The notes under the pieces: generated by a model
The model's database searches: none
Seen by the model: only the letters and a program-made list of their open reading frames with translations
What the model was told of the DNA's origin: nothing
Assembly: GCA_029263455.1 (NCBI GenBank)
Contig: JAJCXM010000020.1
Location: 250,753-291,910, forward strand
Origin: Holophagae bacterium
GTDB taxonomy: Bacteria; Acidobacteriota; Holophagae; Acanthopleuribacterales; Acanthopleuribacteraceae
Reading direction: 5' to 3'
DNA length: 41,158 bases
Translations under genes and position numbers: made by a program
In this document: positions 1 through 8,232 of the stretch, in pieces
Numbering within the stretch: position 1 is the first letter of the stretch
Layout: the number at the start of each line of letters is the position of its first letter

Positions 1-1
1 C

Positions 2-496
2 AGTTTTGTGGCCGGTAAGCGCGCCTTTGAGTATCTTGCATCACGTGATAAATGGCTGCGTGAAAGTGCCCAAAAACTAGGCTGCGCTGTACACGAGGTG
101 TGTGATGCCATTGAGCGGCAAGAACAGAAACTGAGTCAGTTGCAGCAAGAGCTTGGATTACATCAAGCACAGGCGCTCATGAAAGATGTAGAAGAAACCT
201 ATCATTCACCGCACAGGGACGTGCTATTGATGAGACCTGACTACGATCAGGATCAAGCACGTAAGTTTGTCAATCTTCTGCATGAACGAACGGCAGAACT
301 TGTGGTCGTTGTTTGCAGTAAACAACCCCAGCGATTTGTCATGCATGGCGGAACTAGCGATCTACGTCAATGGCTGAAACAGCAGGGCACTGCCATTGGT
401 TGGCGAGGCGGCGGAAAAGCCAATCATGTTGAAGGGGTCGTTCAAGGCAGTTTTTCTCAATCCGAGATAATCAAGGCGCTTAGATCGCTGGATTGA
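2..496 (+). CDS. DHHA1-domain protein, 3' part (alanyl-tRNA synthetase or AlaX-type editing protein)
   Basis: This is the C-terminal part of a gene whose 5' end lies outside the window. The frame is open to the left edge and reads SFVAGKRAFEYL before any start codon, so the GTG at position 8 is internal. A predicted coiled coil (AIERQEQKLSQLQQEL) is followed by a compact alpha/beta domain ending in GWRGGGKANHVEGVV. This matches the glycine-rich GG-GGG signature of the DHHA1 domain found at the end of alanyl-tRNA synthetase and of long AlaX proteins, where it helps bind tRNA(Ala) for aminoacylation or Ser/Gly-tRNA(Ala) editing. The catalytic or editing domains are not visible, so full synthetase and free-standing editing protein cannot be told apart. 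A strong hairpin follows the stop codon. Confidence 0.75.
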   Translation, partial: SFVAGKRAFEYLASRDKWLRESAQKLGCAVHEVCDAIERQEQKLSQLQQELGLHQAQALMKDVEETYHSPHRDVLLMRPDYDQDQARKFVNLLHERTAELVVVVCSKQPQRFVMHGGTSDLRQWLKQQGTAIGWRGGGKANHVEGVVQGSFSQSEIIKALRSLD

Positions 497-514
497 TAGT
501 CTATTAAGGCAAAA

Positions 515-542
515 AAAAGGGGAGGCACCAGCCTCCCCTTTT
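515..542. terminator. Bidirectional intrinsic terminator between convergent genes
   Basis: A perfect 12-bp stem (AAAAGGGGAGGC / GCCTCCCCTTTT) encloses the loop ACCA. It has an A-run on the left and a T-run on the right, so it can terminate transcripts from both strands. It sits 18 bases past the stop of the DHHA1 gene and 18 bases past the stop of the convergent S8 peptidase gene. Confidence 0.9.
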
Positions 543-560
543 CTCGTTTACTTGGAGCCT

Positions 561-3500
561 TTAAGGGCAGGGTCCATAGTTTTCCATTGTCCAGACCAGG
601 TCTAACATATCGATAACGCCGTCGTTGTTAACGTCATGTGTATCAATGAAGTGCCAATCGGGAATAAGTAGCATCAAGTCCGTTGCATCAATGACTAAAT
701 CACCATTTGCATCACCGTCACATGGCGCTGCCATTTCGCAGACGGCCGGCGCAGCAGATAAGTCCTCGGCTATGAAGTCGCCCGGTGTACCACCGCCGTT
801 GGAGAGGCCAACCAAGCCATCAACTTCATCCATCGACAAGTGAGTAATATGGATTCGACCATCATGGAAAAGTTCGATTTGAAAGTTATTGCTGTTGGAC
901 GCTTGGTAACCGGTGACGTCTTGCCAAGTGACAGCTACGCGGTCGCCGAGCTGTAGCACGGTGACCGAGCCTTGTAGCTGTGGGCTGTAGTCATCAAAGT
1001 GGCCCGATATACCTACATGACTGAAATGATCGGCGTAGGTTTCGGTCCACTCTGTTTCGCCACTATCAAAGGTGATGTAGCCGTTACTGCCGACATACAT
1101 AGTTGAATAATCCGAACCATAAAAATTGAATGGTTGATTAAGAGCAACAGTGGCAAATGAATCCTCGCCTAACCCCAAATCGGTTCCACCGCTTGGGTCC
1201 GTTGGGAAACTTAGTGATTCCCAACCACATAGTATGTAGAAGTTGCCGTTGCCACTGAGTTCAAATGCCGTCGTGTGGTTTTCTAGATCGAATCCTGAAG
1301 GAAACAACTCGGTGAAATAAAGGGGTTGATCAAGTGTTGTGAAGCTGTAGGTGGTTGAGAATGCGCTGGTGCCGCAGGCATTGCTCGCCTGTGTGCGCCA
1401 GTAGTGGGTGGTCAACGAATCCAGAGGTGCGGAAACACTCCAAGATGTTCCGGTCAGGGTCGCAGAGTCGACAATATTTGAGAATGCCGCATCGGTGGCG
1501 ATCTGTACCAGATACGATTGCGTGCCGGCATCTGCAGACCAGTTCAGCGTCGGGATTAGTGAAACACTTGTTGCGCTATCGGCTGGTGTGATTAAGCTTG
1601 GTACAACCGCTATGCCATCGAACACACTGAATTGGAAACTGCGATTAACCGTGATCGAAGTACTAGTTCCCGTTACTGTAAAGGGATAGTCGCCTGTTGC
1701 TAGTGAACCGACGCCAGAGATGGTGAGTGTGGACATTCCGGGAGGATTAACAGGGTTGGTCGAGAACATGGCTGTCGTGCCTGCGGGTAGGCCTGAGGTC
1801 GAAAAAGTAACAGGTTCTGAAAAGCCAGGCGCAGGGTCAACGCTTATTGGGAAAACGGCGTCTGTAGGAGAGCAGACCGCTATCGAGTTGGCCGGCGTGT
1901 TCAAACGAAACCCGAAAAAGATACCGCCAGATACAACCAATGCGAAATCAGCGTCGTTAACGCCATCCGTTTCGGTATGACCGTCTTCTACGATTTCGGT
2001 TGCAATCACTTCAACCGTCCACGTGCCTTCAGCTGGGTTTTCGATGAAAACATTTTCTACGGTGTCGTAGTCATTGGCTGATCCTCCGGCCGTTGAGTAG
2101 TTGCCGTCCAGCAGGCCAACGTTGCCCCAGTACTCAGTTAGATCAGGCGCAATCACACGCAGGTCGAGATTATTGATACGGTGTTGAGCGGCCGCCGGGT
2201 TGCCGGGTGGGTCCGCAAAGGTCATGGTGAATTTCAGTTCGGGCTCGCCAGCAGTCACAACGATCGGGTATGAAGCCGATTGCAGATTACTCAATACGTC
2301 CACTTCGTCGACAAAGAACATCTTGTCTCGTTTGTCCCAAAGATTTCGCGGTGAGGGCATACCCCATCCCTGATGGACACGCGTCAGGTCATGGCCTTGA
2401 CCTGTAAACGCGTATTGTTCTGCGGTATTGATCATGGCGGCTTTGGCTAATGTCATGTGAGGCCTATTGGAAAATACGGTTCCGCCGGGATCGAAATCAT
2501 TACCAAAAATACCTTCGGACCACATTTGATAAAAGAGACCAGTATTGCCACAAATATTGGGTGTGGCGCCGCTTGTACCGCCAAAACTGGATGTGTAACT
2601 GGTAGTGCTGCCCGTGGTTGTCGTAAAAGTGGCATCATAAAAATGGCTTAGGTCGGGTTTGATGCGTCCATCTGTTGCTGGTCCAATGGAACCGCCACTA
2701 CACCAACAATCGTCGCTCTTATCCAGTGTGTTTTGGTGATTGACGCCGCCGCCTGAAATGATGTTCTTGGCCCACGCTTGGGGGCGCGAATCCTGGTCGC
2801 CCGCATTACTTTGGGACTGGCAATGGGTGATATCAAAATCGAATAGAGCAGCATCGGTGTCGGCCGAAATCGTGGAGTAAAAATGGGTCCTTGTTGAACC
2901 AACGCTGGAAGTCTGAAAAACAGCTTCATAAGGGGGCTGGGTCAGTTCGCCCGTGTGGTCATAACGAGGTGTACCTGTACTAACGACATCCCAGTCCGCA
3001 ACAATGCCTTGTCCATCGGGCAAAATACCTCGTCCCATAGGGTTTCCGGTTCCATCAGCGAAACAAATACCCGAACAAGCGGCTCCATGTGAGTCTGAGT
3101 TAACCGCCGTGTGCTCGATGAGCGGATGATGACCAAAATCAACGTGGGTCATGTTGAAGCCCAAATCTAAGATCTCCCCACGAACGCCTTGCCCGGTGTA
3201 ACCAGCCACGGTTTCAACATAATTCACACCCGTGATTTCACGTGAGATGTCCATGTCCGCTTCGCCTGGGCTCCAACGATCGATGAATTGGATTTCGTTA
3301 AAATGCACGACTTCGAACAGTTGGTCTGGGGTGAGGGTGGCCTCAATTAAGTATTTACCGGCATGGGAGCGATCGATCGTGCCGCCCGTCTTTAAGATCT
3401 TCTTCGCCACCTTCTCTTTCGCTAACAACGAATTTTCCCAGATCATGATGTTGTACTTGAGTCGTGGGTAATAGGATTCTGCATCGTCGGCATGGTTGAG

Positions 3501-3992
3501 CATGAACTCATCCAAGCGATAGGCGGGATGATAGGCGCCAACCCAGCGCACGAAGGGTAAGGCTTCTATTGCTGACTTGGAACTGGCCGTCATCCTTACG
3601 ACATAGGCATTGTTAGGCAAGAATTTGTGAATGATGCCTCCCAATTGAGTCAGTTTCTGCCGATAAGGTAAAAGAGGTTGTGTATGAAATTGAACAATAA
3701 ACAGTTGGTTTTGCGCTCGTGATTGAAATCGCGAAGGTACATCCACTGGTGCTCTTTGTAACGGGTCGAAGGTATCGAATCGAAGTTGGATCGTCGGGTT
3801 CAATTGCTTTTCGGCAACCACTTTTCCTTGTTGATAGATACGGTAGTGCGTTTGCTGGCTTACCGAATCTGTCCAAAGCTCGACGTTTATTTGTTCGCTG
3901 GGCAATGAAAAATCTCTCTTATTTAGAGGTTCGCTTGCCATTGCTAACGAAACTGCCGCCAAAACCACAATATTTAGACCAAACATTCGCAT
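561..3992 (-). CDS. Secreted S8 (subtilisin-like) serine peptidase with C-terminal dockerin-like repeat
   Basis: A large exported subtilase of 1143 residues. The chosen ATG (3992) is preceded by GGAGG at 4002-3998; an ATG 12 bases upstream overlaps that site and is unlikely. The signal peptide is MRMFGLNIVVLAAVSLAMA. The catalytic triad is visible in family context: Asp276 (GEILDLGFN), His302 (DSHGAACSG) and Ser474 (GGTSGATP). After the catalytic domain come a beta-rich P-domain-like region, an Ig-like segment (NTPANSIAVCSPTD onward), a fibronectin-III-like segment (PADSATSVSLIPTLNW to TYSFTT), a nidogen-like beta domain (GSNGYITF, FQIELFHDGRIHI), and two Ca-loop repeats, GDANGDLVIDATDLM and DVNNDGVIDMLDLV, which form a dockerin type I-like end. 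It probably degrades extracellular protein. No cohesin partner is present in the window. Confidence 0.9.
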   Translation of the reverse strand: MRMFGLNIVVLAAVSLAMASEPLNKRDFSLPSEQINVELWTDSVSQQTHYRIYQQGKVVAEKQLNPTIQLRFDTFDPLQRAPVDVPSRFQSRAQNQLFIVQFHTQPLLPYRQKLTQLGGIIHKFLPNNAYVVRMTASSKSAIEALPFVRWVGAYHPAYRLDEFMLNHADDAESYYPRLKYNIMIWENSLLAKEKVAKKILKTGGTIDRSHAGKYLIEATLTPDQLFEVVHFNEIQFIDRWSPGEADMDISREITGVNYVETVAGYTGQGVRGEILDLGFNMTHVDFGHHPLIEHTAVNSDSHGAACSGICFADGTGNPMGRGILPDGQGIVADWDVVSTGTPRYDHTGELTQPPYEAVFQTSSVGSTRTHFYSTISADTDAALFDFDITHCQSQSNAGDQDSRPQAWAKNIISGGGVNHQNTLDKSDDCWCSGGSIGPATDGRIKPDLSHFYDATFTTTTGSTTSYTSSFGGTSGATPNICGNTGLFYQMWSEGIFGNDFDPGGTVFSNRPHMTLAKAAMINTAEQYAFTGQGHDLTRVHQGWGMPSPRNLWDKRDKMFFVDEVDVLSNLQSASYPIVVTAGEPELKFTMTFADPPGNPAAAQHRINNLDLRVIAPDLTEYWGNVGLLDGNYSTAGGSANDYDTVENVFIENPAEGTWTVEVIATEIVEDGHTETDGVNDADFALVVSGGIFFGFRLNTPANSIAVCSPTDAVFPISVDPAPGFSEPVTFSTSGLPAGTTAMFSTNPVNPPGMSTLTISGVGSLATGDYPFTVTGTSTSITVNRSFQFSVFDGIAVVPSLITPADSATSVSLIPTLNWSADAGTQSYLVQIATDAAFSNIVDSATLTGTSWSVSAPLDSLTTHYWRTQASNACGTSAFSTTYSFTTLDQPLYFTELFPSGFDLENHTTAFELSGNGNFYILCGWESLSFPTDPSGGTDLGLGEDSFATVALNQPFNFYGSDYSTMYVGSNGYITFDSGETEWTETYADHFSHVGISGHFDDYSPQLQGSVTVLQLGDRVAVTWQDVTGYQASNSNNFQIELFHDGRIHITHLSMDEVDGLVGLSNGGGTPGDFIAEDLSAAPAVCEMAAPCDGDANGDLVIDATDLMLLIPDWHFIDTHDVNNDGVIDMLDLVWTMENYGPCP

Positions 3993-4042
3993 GTAGTCCT
4001 CCATCCCAAATTACTCGTAATTTCCTGAAGCGCAATCCCTGC

Positions 4043-4072
4043 ATCCTAGCAAATTGCCCCCAATGGAACCAA
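4043..4072 (-). promoter_or_regulatory. Possible sigma70 promoter for the S8 peptidase gene
   Basis: On the minus strand, TTGGTT (4072-4067) and TAGGAT (4048-4043) are separated by 18 bp and lie about 50 bp upstream of the peptidase start. The matches are moderate, and this is the only reasonable pair I see in the gap. Confidence 0.35.
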
Positions 4073-4109
4073 GGAAAACAATATAGAAGCGCTGACTGAT
4101 TGGCGGTGT

Positions 4110-4835
4110 TTAGAGCGAATCCAACATTTCCTCTAACATGTGATGCACCTGTTCGCTGACTTGCCCTCGATCGTCCATGCCCAACCCTTTTGTGTCGATG
4201 GCATGGCCGATAACCACTTGGATCATGCCGGGTCTGACGTTGAAACCATCAGCCGGTAAAACAAACCTGGATCCTTGAATGGCGACAGGGACGACCGCTA
4301 TTCCGGACATCAGGGCTGGCCCAAATGCACCTTTCTTGAGTTTCTTGAGCTGGCCGTGTCGGCTGCGGGTGCCTTCTGGAAAACAAAGCACACTGTGACC
4401 GCCTAACAATAACGCACCGGCCTCGCTCATATCTGCAACGGATTCTTTGACGTTCGTCCGCGAGACAAAAATCATACCCATATTGCGGATATATCTGCTT
4501 AGGAAAGGGACCCTTGAAAGCTCTTTTTTGACGATGAAGTGAAGGTCGTGAGGGAGCGCTCGCATGAGCACGGGGATGTCTATCATCGATTGGTGGTTCG
4601 CCGCAAAAAAGTAAGTTTTGCCGGGGTCTATGCGCTCAAGACCGGTGACTTGAATACTAGCACCCGCGCCCATTAATAAGCCTGGTGCCCAGATTCTACG
4701 AGCCACCTTGAAGCAGGTCTTTCGCGCCTTGAACACGAAGACCGCGAACAGCGAGATAACGATCCAGAATACGGTCCAGCACGCCGTAAAAAGAGCTTGG
4801 ACCGTATTGAAAAGGAACCAGACAACGCGCCACAT
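4110..4835 (-). CDS. plsC: 1-acyl-sn-glycerol-3-phosphate acyltransferase
   Basis: This membrane enzyme transfers an acyl chain to lysophosphatidic acid to give phosphatidic acid, the second acylation of phospholipid synthesis. The 241-residue length is normal for the family. An N-terminal hydrophobic segment (residues about 3-35) anchors it. The acyltransferase block I is ANHQSMID (NHxxxxD, near residue 80), and block III is FPEGTRSRHG (near residue 153). It stands alone between the S8 peptidase and the divergent OPT transporter. There is no clear ribosome-binding site; instead a TATAAT sits just upstream of the ATG, which raises the possibility of a leaderless transcript. Confidence 0.93.
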   Translation of the reverse strand: MWRVVWFLFNTVQALFTACWTVFWIVISLFAVFVFKARKTCFKVARRIWAPGLLMGAGASIQVTGLERIDPGKTYFFAANHQSMIDIPVLMRALPHDLHFIVKKELSRVPFLSRYIRNMGMIFVSRTNVKESVADMSEAGALLLGGHSVLCFPEGTRSRHGQLKKLKKGAFGPALMSGIAVVPVAIQGSRFVLPADGFNVRPGMIQVVIGHAIDTKGLGMDDRGQVSEQVHHMLEEMLDSL

Positions 4836-4843
4836 GATGGGCG

Positions 4844-4849
4844 ATTATA
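4844..4849 (-). promoter_or_regulatory. Consensus -10 element close to the plsC start
   Basis: A perfect TATAAT on the minus strand ends 8 bases before the plsC ATG. If used, transcription would begin at or within a base or two of the start codon. I do not see a convincing -35 hexamer at 16-18 bp. Confidence 0.35.
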
Positions 4850-5016
4850 GGCGTCTATGCCGCACTGCGCTAGATTGAACTGCGATTCATTTTTGGTGTT
4901 TGTTAGCGTAATTGCCGATGGCGACGTAATAATTTGCGCACGATGTACCATCGCGGCCCCGATCTTGCTAGACTTGGCAAATTATTTTGTACCCTCGAAA
5001 TCGATTGGAGTGATTC

Positions 5017-7053
5017 ATGAGTTCTGAAAAACCGTTGGTGCCTGCAAGTCAGATTTTGCCCGAATTTACGGTGAAGGGCTTGCTTCTTGGAGCATTTCTA
5101 TCGATGGTGCTTGCATTCGCAAATGCCTATATCGGCTTGTTGGTTGGATTAACTGTTTCAGCTTCGATCCCAGCAGCAGCCATTTCGATGGGTGCTTTGC
5201 GTGCCTTTAAGAAATCCAATATTCTCGAAAACAATATGGTGCAGACGTCCGCTTCTGCAGGTGAATCGTTGGTGGCTGGCATGATCTTTACCATTCCGGC
5301 GTTGGTTATGATGGGCGCCTGGGACAGTTACCTATACGGCCCTATGGTTTCGATTGCCATTGTCGGTGGCGTGATGGGTGTGGCCTTTACTATCCCACTT
5401 CGTAAAGCGCTTATCGTTGAGGCCAAGTTGGCTTTCCCTGAGGGCGTTGCAACCGCTGAAGTACTGAAGACCGGCGGCATTGAAGTCGATGCCGATCACG
5501 TCGATAAACAGGCTAGCGACGAGGGCAAACGCGGGTTTTTCAGACTGTTGGAAGCCACTGTTATTGGTGGCGCGTTCAAATTGTTAGAAGGCGGAATCGG
5601 GTTGTTCTCCGGAAACGTGGCTGCTGTTAAGTCGTTTTTTGGGGGCAAGTACCTATTTCAGGGCGACGTCAGTATATCGCCAGCCTTGATTGGCGTTGGT
5701 TTCATCGTCGGTATTAACATCGCGACCCTCGTTTTCATGGGTGGTGTGATTGGAACAGTCGTTGGTGTGCCCGTTAACTGGGCAATCAATTCCGAGGCCA
5801 TACTCGCAGCTGCGGGTCTTGACCCACAAATATCATGGTCTGCCATGAGTGCGGCGGATTGGGGAGCGGTTGCCAATGAGTCGTGGCAGAATTGCAGGCG
5901 CATAGGCGTGGGTGCCATGATGGTTGGGGGGCTGTGGTCCCTGATCGCTTTGGCGAAGCCACTGGTGGCAGGCGTTAAAGTGAGCCTGGCCGCTTATCGT
6001 GCCTCATCCTCTGGTGGCGCTGCTATCGAACGAACCGAGTACGATACGCCGATTAACATTGTCGCCATCGTTGCTTTGCTTGGCTCGATCCCTGTCTATT
6101 TTATCTTTAGCAGCGCCCTTGGTGATTTCCCTAATAAAGGCATGATCGCCTTGTTGATGACGGTTTTGATGCTCGTGTTTGGTTTCATTTTTAGCTCGGT
6201 GGCTGGTTACATGGCTGGATTGGTGGGTAGTTCCAACAATCCCATTTCCGGTGTGACGATTGCCACGGTGATTGTTTCGGCACTTATTTTATCGGCAGTC
6301 ATGGGGACTGAGGGTGCTGCAGCCACGGTCGGGCCGATTGCGGTGCTCTATCTGGCGGGACTCATTTGTTCTGCAGCAGCCATTGCTGGCGACAATATGC
6401 AGGATCTCAAGTGCGGTCATATTGTGGGCTCTACGCCTTGGCGGCAGCAAGTGTATCAAGTTGTAGGTGTCGTCTCGGCGGCCGCCGTCATACCCATCGC
6501 ATTGGGTGTATTGGATAAGGGCCAAGGTATTGGTCGCCCTGTAGTCGAAGGCGGCAGCTTTTTGGCGGCTCCGCAGGCAGGTCTCATGCGCGATATTGCT
6601 CAAGGTATCTTTGGCGGTGGTGACATGCACTGGGGCTTCATTTATCTTGGATTTGGTCTTGCCGTTCTGTTGATCGTGCTCGACAAGATTCAAGAGAAGC
6701 GCGGAGCCTCGTTCAGGTTCCCGATTCTGGCAGTCGCCGTTGGCGTCTATTTACCGCTTGGCCTGTCGGTGACGATTTTTGTCGGTGGCGTTATGGCTTA
6801 TTACGTATCTAGAAAATCGGCGAAGGCATCAGGAGAAATTCGGCAGAAACGTGAAAATACTGGGCTCTTGTTGGCCTCCGGACTCATAACCGGTGAAGCA
6901 TTGATGGGTGTTTTGGTTGCTATAGGCGCTGTGTTCAGTTTGACCATGGATGTGCCGGTACCCGGTGCCGCGATTATGTCGATATTGGTCCTGGTGGGCG
7001 TGATGGTTTACCTGTTACGTCGAACAATGGGGTCGTCAAACGAAGGTGCTTAA
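5017..7053 (+). CDS. OPT-family oligopeptide transporter
   Basis: A polytopic inner-membrane protein of 678 residues, highly hydrophobic throughout with perhaps 14-16 membrane segments. The start has GGAG 8 bases upstream. Family hallmarks are the N-terminal PEFTVKGLLLGAFLS, the segment NMVQTSASAGESLVAGMIFT, and GDNMQDLKCGHIVGSTPWRQQ, which is characteristic of prokaryotic OPT proteins. Members of the family take up small peptides or metal-siderophore-type compounds with protons; the substrate here cannot be told. It is a single-gene unit, divergent from plsC and convergent with a thioesterase gene. Confidence 0.92.
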   Translation: MSSEKPLVPASQILPEFTVKGLLLGAFLSMVLAFANAYIGLLVGLTVSASIPAAAISMGALRAFKKSNILENNMVQTSASAGESLVAGMIFTIPALVMMGAWDSYLYGPMVSIAIVGGVMGVAFTIPLRKALIVEAKLAFPEGVATAEVLKTGGIEVDADHVDKQASDEGKRGFFRLLEATVIGGAFKLLEGGIGLFSGNVAAVKSFFGGKYLFQGDVSISPALIGVGFIVGINIATLVFMGGVIGTVVGVPVNWAINSEAILAAAGLDPQISWSAMSAADWGAVANESWQNCRRIGVGAMMVGGLWSLIALAKPLVAGVKVSLAAYRASSSGGAAIERTEYDTPINIVAIVALLGSIPVYFIFSSALGDFPNKGMIALLMTVLMLVFGFIFSSVAGYMAGLVGSSNNPISGVTIATVIVSALILSAVMGTEGAAATVGPIAVLYLAGLICSAAAIAGDNMQDLKCGHIVGSTPWRQQVYQVVGVVSAAAVIPIALGVLDKGQGIGRPVVEGGSFLAAPQAGLMRDIAQGIFGGGDMHWGFIYLGFGLAVLLIVLDKIQEKRGASFRFPILAVAVGVYLPLGLSVTIFVGGVMAYYVSRKSAKASGEIRQKRENTGLLLASGLITGEALMGVLVAIGAVFSLTMDVPVPGAAIMSILVLVGVMVYLLRRTMGSSNEGA

Positions 7054-7058
7054 GTGAT

Positions 7059-7084
7059 AAGGCCGGGAAACCGGCCTTTCCTTT
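7059..7084 (+). terminator. Intrinsic terminator after the OPT transporter
   Basis: A hairpin AAGGCCGG-GAAA-CCGGCCTT, with a GNRA-type tetraloop, is followed by TCCTTT. It starts 5 bases after the OPT stop and runs into the 3' end of the convergent thioesterase gene, so it can act in both directions. Confidence 0.85.
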
Positions 7085-7535
7085 AATCGTTCTGTTTGAT
7101 TCTGGAGGGCAGTGCCAGATAGTCTTGGCTGCGCTCTAATGATCGCAAAGCTTTCAGCAGCGCGTCGGGCGGTGTGACGAATTTTCTTAGCTGGAGGTCC
7201 AGCCAACCGCCTTCACTTGACACACTTGCAGCCATTCTCTCGTCAGCTCGCCAGAATTCGTTACGCAAGATGAATCGGCTACCATCGTCCGAAAGCCCGG
7301 CGATGGCAAGAGTCACGCGCATGGATTCGAGCAACCTTATCTCCTTGAAGTATTTGATCTCGTCTTTCATAACCACAGGTCCGATTTTTCTTTTCATAAA
7401 TTCCTGCGTAGGGTAGCCGTTTTGGGCAAAGAACATCATACGGACGGTGGCAGATTTATCTAAGAATGCGGTGTTTCGCATGTGGGAATTGAAATCCATG
7501 TCTCCCCAACCTGCTAAGAACGACGCCTCAAACAT
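7083..7535 (-). CDS. Acyl-CoA thioesterase-like hotdog protein (4HBT family)
   Basis: A cytoplasmic hotdog-fold protein of 150 residues. The N-terminal FLAGWGDMDFNSHMRNTAFLD carries the conserved Asp/Asn-His-Met motif of 4-hydroxybenzoyl-CoA thioesterase-like enzymes, which hydrolyse acyl-CoA thioesters. The following long helix and beta sheet also fit. The ATG at 7535 is chosen because GGAGG lies at 7545-7541 with a 5-base spacer; a GTG two codons upstream overlaps that site. The substrate cannot be predicted, and its neighbours give no clear pathway. Confidence 0.82.
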   Translation of the reverse strand: MFEASFLAGWGDMDFNSHMRNTAFLDKSATVRMMFFAQNGYPTQEFMKRKIGPVVMKDEIKYFKEIRLLESMRVTLAIAGLSDDGSRFILRNEFWRADERMAASVSSEGGWLDLQLRKFVTPPDALLKALRSLERSQDYLALPSRIKQND

Positions 7536-7650
7536 GTTCACCTCCAGTTGAGAAGCATAAGTTAGCGGTGGTTAAAACCGAGTCAGGCAGGGTGACGTAG
7601 CAAAAGGCACAATGATGGCTGAGCATGGATATAGGGTGTTTCGTGATGAG

Positions 7651-8160
7651 TTAGTTCTGACGTATCGAATTCAGAACAGAATTGAAGTTACTCTGGTTAT
7701 CGTCAAACTTGGAGGGCAGGCTCCATAGCAGGATCTGAAGAAAATGGTCCGGTGCGTCGATGGTCACATGCCAATACTTGATCCTAATATTCCCTATCGA
7801 TCCATGAAGTGTGTAACGTAGCGCGTTCATTTCATTAATAGTTATATTCTCAGGTTCAGAAACGGTTACATCTTCGAGTGAGCTTAAAAGTGAAGCCCTC
7901 GTGGTCTCGCTATGCGCTTCAATATCTGTCGGTTGTGCAAAGTCAACTTTAGCGTCACCAAGGATCACCATGTAAGCTTCTTGACTCAATTGGCCCAATT
8001 GTACGTCTGCATTTTCGTTGAGATCGTCCAAGTTGTTCCAGGTTGCGGGTCGAATCAAGCTGTATTGTCCATTTAGAAAACGGACGGACTGGGGTTGTGT
8101 CTGGCAATTTATTAAGGTGAAAAGTAAAAACAGACCAAAACCACACTTATGGCTATGCAA
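7651..8160 (-). CDS. Small putative lipoprotein of unknown function
   Basis: 169 residues starting at a TTG with a good GGAGGT 6 bases upstream (8172-8167). The N-terminus MHSHKCGFGLFLLFTLINC is a lipoprotein-type signal sequence with the candidate lipid-attached Cys in LINC. The mature part is a mixed alpha/beta domain (FLNGQYSLIRPATWNNL, later FLQILLWSLPSKFDDNQSNFNSVLNSI) reminiscent of PsbP/DcrB-like domains that begin with a "sipyP.gW" pattern. That similarity is only by eye. It lies downstream of, and in the same direction as, the Sel1 gene, with a 72-base gap. Confidence 0.75.
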   Translation of the reverse strand: MHSHKCGFGLFLLFTLINCQTQPQSVRFLNGQYSLIRPATWNNLDDLNENADVQLGQLSQEAYMVILGDAKVDFAQPTDIEAHSETTRASLLSSLEDVTVSEPENITINEMNALRYTLHGSIGNIRIKYWHVTIDAPDHFLQILLWSLPSKFDDNQSNFNSVLNSIRQN

Positions 8161-8232
8161 GTCAGCACCTCCGCCGTTCAGCTCACGTTATTTAAGGACG
8201 AAGCGATATTGTATCAGAGCATTGGCTTGTGT

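Noticed and set aside
3719-4099. Open frame of 126 codons on the plus strand across the start of the S8 peptidase gene
   Set aside because: It is antisense to the signal peptide and prodomain coding region, has no ribosome-binding site, and its protein shows no recognisable pattern.
6289-6693. 134-codon minus-strand frame inside the OPT transporter gene
   Set aside because: It is a shadow of a strongly conserved membrane-protein coding region, with no start signals and low-complexity composition.
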